64,000 nt of DNA, taken from positions 360,017 to 424,016 of the forward strand of contig JAGIBN010000004.1 in NCBI GenBank assembly GCA_017744315.1. The letters are read 5' to 3'. The stretch comes from Porphyrobacter sp. (GTDB lineage Bacteria > Pseudomonadota > Alphaproteobacteria > Sphingomonadales > Sphingomonadaceae). A program made the translations under genes and the position numbers. Below are positions 61,769 to 64,000 of the stretch, piece by piece (within the stretch, counting starts at the first letter, position 1; each line of letters begins with the position of its first letter). The notes below the pieces were generated by a model. It made no database searches and was not told where the DNA came from. It was given only the letters and a program-made list of their open reading frames with translations.

Positions 61769-63190
61769 ATGATCAACTTCGATTCGGCGTCGAGCCAGCT
61801 GAGACAACTGCAGGACAAAGAGATCAGCGCGGTCGAGCTGCTGGAATCCTACCTGGACAGGATTGATCGCTTCAATCCGACATACAATCTGGTTGTTGCG
61901 TTCGACCGGGATCGCGCACGGGATGACGCGGAAGAGGTCGATCGCCGGCGCGCTCGCGGGGAACAGCTCGGGCCGTTGGCCGGGCTGCCGATAACGATCA
62001 AGGATTCGTTCGAAGTTACCGGCATGCCGGCGACTTGTGGGCTCGAAGGATTGCGCGACCATCGGCCGAAACGCGACGCCGATGCAGTCACCCTGCTTCG
62101 GGAAGCGGGCGCAGTCATCTTCGGCAAGACCAATCTTCCTGCCGGGGCGAGCGACTGGCAATCGTTCAATCCGGTCTATGGCCTTAGCCGCAACCCCTGG
62201 AACCCGGAGCGGACGGTAGGCGGTTCCTCAGGCGGCGCGGCGGCGGCGGTGGCGGCGGGCTTCACTTCGTTTGAACTGGGCAGCGACATCGGCGGCTCGA
62301 TCCGAATCCCGGCGCATTTCTGCGGAGTCTTCGGACATAAGCCGAGCTACGCGGCCGTCCCGCTGCGCGGTCACATTCCGCCACCGCCGGGTATGCTGCA
62401 TCAACCGGAGCTGGGAGTGGCGGGACCGCTCGCGCGCAGCGCTACCGATCTCGCAGCGTTGATGGGAGTGCTCTCCACCGCGCGATTGTGTGCAGCAAGG
62501 CACGAACATCTCAGGGATTTTCGAATTGGCGTGTGGATGGGCCATGGAGCCTATCGGGTCGATGGCGCTTACCGCCAGGCCCTTGAGGCCTTCATCGAGG
62601 ATCTGCGGCAGGCGGGTGCAAATGTCAGCGCGGTTAGCCTGCCGGTCGATCCAGCGGAAAGCTACGAGACCTATCTACAGACCCTGTTTGCGATCGTCGG
62701 CGCTCCGGCGCCTCAGGAGGCCGAAGCCTTCGAGAGCCTAGCCGCCCAGGACGAGACTGGCATTGCCGCCAAGCTGGGGCGCTACATGCGCACTACACTC
62801 GGCGAATGGTTTGGCCTTGCCGAGAAGCGCGAGCACCTGTTCCGCGCCTGGGCCGAATATTTCGCGGACTATGACGTGCTGTTGTGTCCGGCAGTCCCGG
62901 TCGTCGCCTTCCCTCACATGGCCGAAGGCAGCGGGGTCCATTCGGATCAGCTATTCCGGCGGGTGACGATCGATGGCCAGCCTGCGCCGTACCTCGACTT
63001 CACCTGGCAGGGGCTGGCCACAGTGGCGAATCTGCCTGCGACGGTGATGCCAACAGGCCGTCTCGTCGATGGTCTGCCCACGGGAATTCAGATCATCGGA
63101 CCTTACCGTGAAGACCTCACGCCGATCCGTTTTGCCGAGCTGGCGGAACAAGTGATGGGCGGCTTCGCTCCACCGTCCGACCTGGCCTAG
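61769..63190 (+). CDS. Amidase signature family enzyme
   Basis: A 473-aa amidase. The Ser-cisSer-Lys triad is readable: Lys in GLPITIKDSFEV, the Gly/Ser-rich signature GGSSGGAAAAVAAGF and catalytic Ser in GSDIGGSIRIPAHFCG. No signal peptide, so cytoplasmic. It starts 8 bp after the SMP-30 gene, which suggests that the four genes process one amide- or lactone-bearing substrate. Confidence 0.92.
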   Translation: MINFDSASSQLRQLQDKEISAVELLESYLDRIDRFNPTYNLVVAFDRDRARDDAEEVDRRRARGEQLGPLAGLPITIKDSFEVTGMPATCGLEGLRDHRPKRDADAVTLLREAGAVIFGKTNLPAGASDWQSFNPVYGLSRNPWNPERTVGGSSGGAAAAVAAGFTSFELGSDIGGSIRIPAHFCGVFGHKPSYAAVPLRGHIPPPPGMLHQPELGVAGPLARSATDLAALMGVLSTARLCAARHEHLRDFRIGVWMGHGAYRVDGAYRQALEAFIEDLRQAGANVSAVSLPVDPAESYETYLQTLFAIVGAPAPQEAEAFESLAAQDETGIAAKLGRYMRTTLGEWFGLAEKREHLFRAWAEYFADYDVLLCPAVPVVAFPHMAEGSGVHSDQLFRRVTIDGQPAPYLDFTWQGLATVANLPATVMPTGRLVDGLPTGIQIIGPYREDLTPIRFAELAEQVMGGFAPPSDLA

Positions 63191-63221
63191 GCCAAGCGCT
63201 CTCTCGAGCGCCCCAAAACGC

Positions 63222-63248
63222 AAAAAACCTGACACCTGCGAAGGTATC
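63222..63248 (-). terminator. Terminator of the rrn operon after tRNA-fMet
   Basis: On the minus strand GATACCT pairs with AGGTGTC around TCGC (plus 63231-63248) and is followed by AGG and TTTTTT (63222-63227). It lies just beyond the 3' end of the tRNA. Confidence 0.75.
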
Positions 63249-63263
63249 GGGCGGATAGGATGG

Positions 63264-63340
<77 letters not shown>

Positions 63341-63398
63341 GCACCGTGTTCTTCTCAGACGTTTCCGCCCAAGATTTCGCGAACTCCGAAGAGACGCG

Positions 63399-63431
63399 AA
63401 AAAGGGCCGCCCCCGGGGGGACAGCCCTTTG
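63399..63431 (-). terminator. Hairpin with T run between 5S rRNA and tRNA-fMet
   Basis: AAAGGGC at 63401-63407 pairs with GCCCTTT at 63424-63430 with inner G/C-rich pairing, and the minus strand continues with TTTTT. This would end part of the rrn transcripts before the tRNA. Confidence 0.7.
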
Positions 63432-63468
63432 ACTTGTGAATGGGTTCTTCCGCTGCACGTCAGCTACA

Positions 63469-63584
63469 ATGCCTGGCGACGTCCTACTCTTCCAACGCTT
63501 AAGCGTTAGTACCATCGGCGCTGCCTGGTTTCACGTCCGAGTTCGAGATGGGATCGGGTGGGTCACAGGCGCTATGGCCACCAA
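63469..63584 (-). rRNA. rrf: 5S rRNA
   Basis: The reverse strand reads TTGGTGGCCATAGCG at the 5' end, then the conserved CCCATCTCGAACTCGG core, and ends in CGTCGCCAGGCA. About 116 nt. Downstream of 23S in the usual order. Confidence 0.93.
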
Positions 63585-63691
63585 GCAATGAAGCTGGCGT
63601 GTGCGGGTTAATCGATGCGATTTGTTGAGGCGTTATCTAGCTGTGATCGTCCTCCACGGGACAAGACCTAGCAGGCCTGTCGTCGATGGTG

Positions 63692-64000
<309 letters not shown>

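Overview
The window looks like a chromosome segment of a sphingomonad-type alphaproteobacterium (order Sphingomonadales). The signs are high G+C, a large TonB-dependent receptor, an NDUFA9-like protein, Ku/LigD end joining, DUF6152-type secreted proteins, and an rrn operon ending 23S-5S-tRNA-fMet. The assignment rests on gene content and is an inference.

Left part (1-15.8 kb): electron transfer. An outer-membrane barrel protein (cut by the window edge) overlaps a ten-heme, LVIVD-repeat cytochrome. A TPR-sulfotransferase, an M20 peptidase and a CcmI-like TPR protein follow. Then comes a tight operon of three genes: an FAD oxidoreductase fused to two cyclic-nucleotide-binding domains and a 4Fe-4S ferredoxin module; a small membrane cytochrome-b-like protein; and a cytoplasmic FHA domain joined through one membrane helix to a ten-heme periplasmic domain. 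A CpdA-like phosphodiesterase lies just downstream. Together they read as a possible cytoplasm-to-outer-membrane electron route with two built-in signal inputs.

Middle-left (16-34 kb): catabolic accessory genes. These are a TonB receptor, a sulfatase, an amino-acid permease, a TetR regulator divergent from a Rieske oxygenase/FAD oxidoreductase pair (with a visible operator), and a minus-strand operon of a Tat-exported carotenoid oxygenase, polysaccharide deacetylase, PQQ alcohol dehydrogenase, NTF2-like protein and amidohydrolase.

34.3-47.8 kb: a complete integrated element. An exact 23-bp direct repeat is formed by the 3' end of tRNA-Leu(CAG) and a copy 13.5 kb away. It bounds a lower-G+C island with a P4-type integrase, a 56-aa excisionase-like protein, a primase-helicase, iteron-like repeats and a cargo operon. 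The cargo is a Dcm-type cytosine methyltransferase, divergent Vsr endonuclease, and a six-gene coupled operon led by a 73-aa protein and a GHKL ATPase, followed by four small proteins I cannot assign. A DUF3800 protein lies beside it. This is the best candidate in the window for an undescribed, probably anti-phage or restriction-like, system.

Right part (48-64 kb): core and semi-core genes. These are an NDUFA9-like protein, NfeD/SPFH pair, PQQ sugar dehydrogenase, a Ku-MgtC-LigD operon, a MarR-like regulator, ParDE, fumarase, a flavodoxin-fold oxidoreductase, a DUF6152/SMP-30/amidase cluster, tRNA-fMet, 5S rRNA and the 3' end of 23S rRNA.
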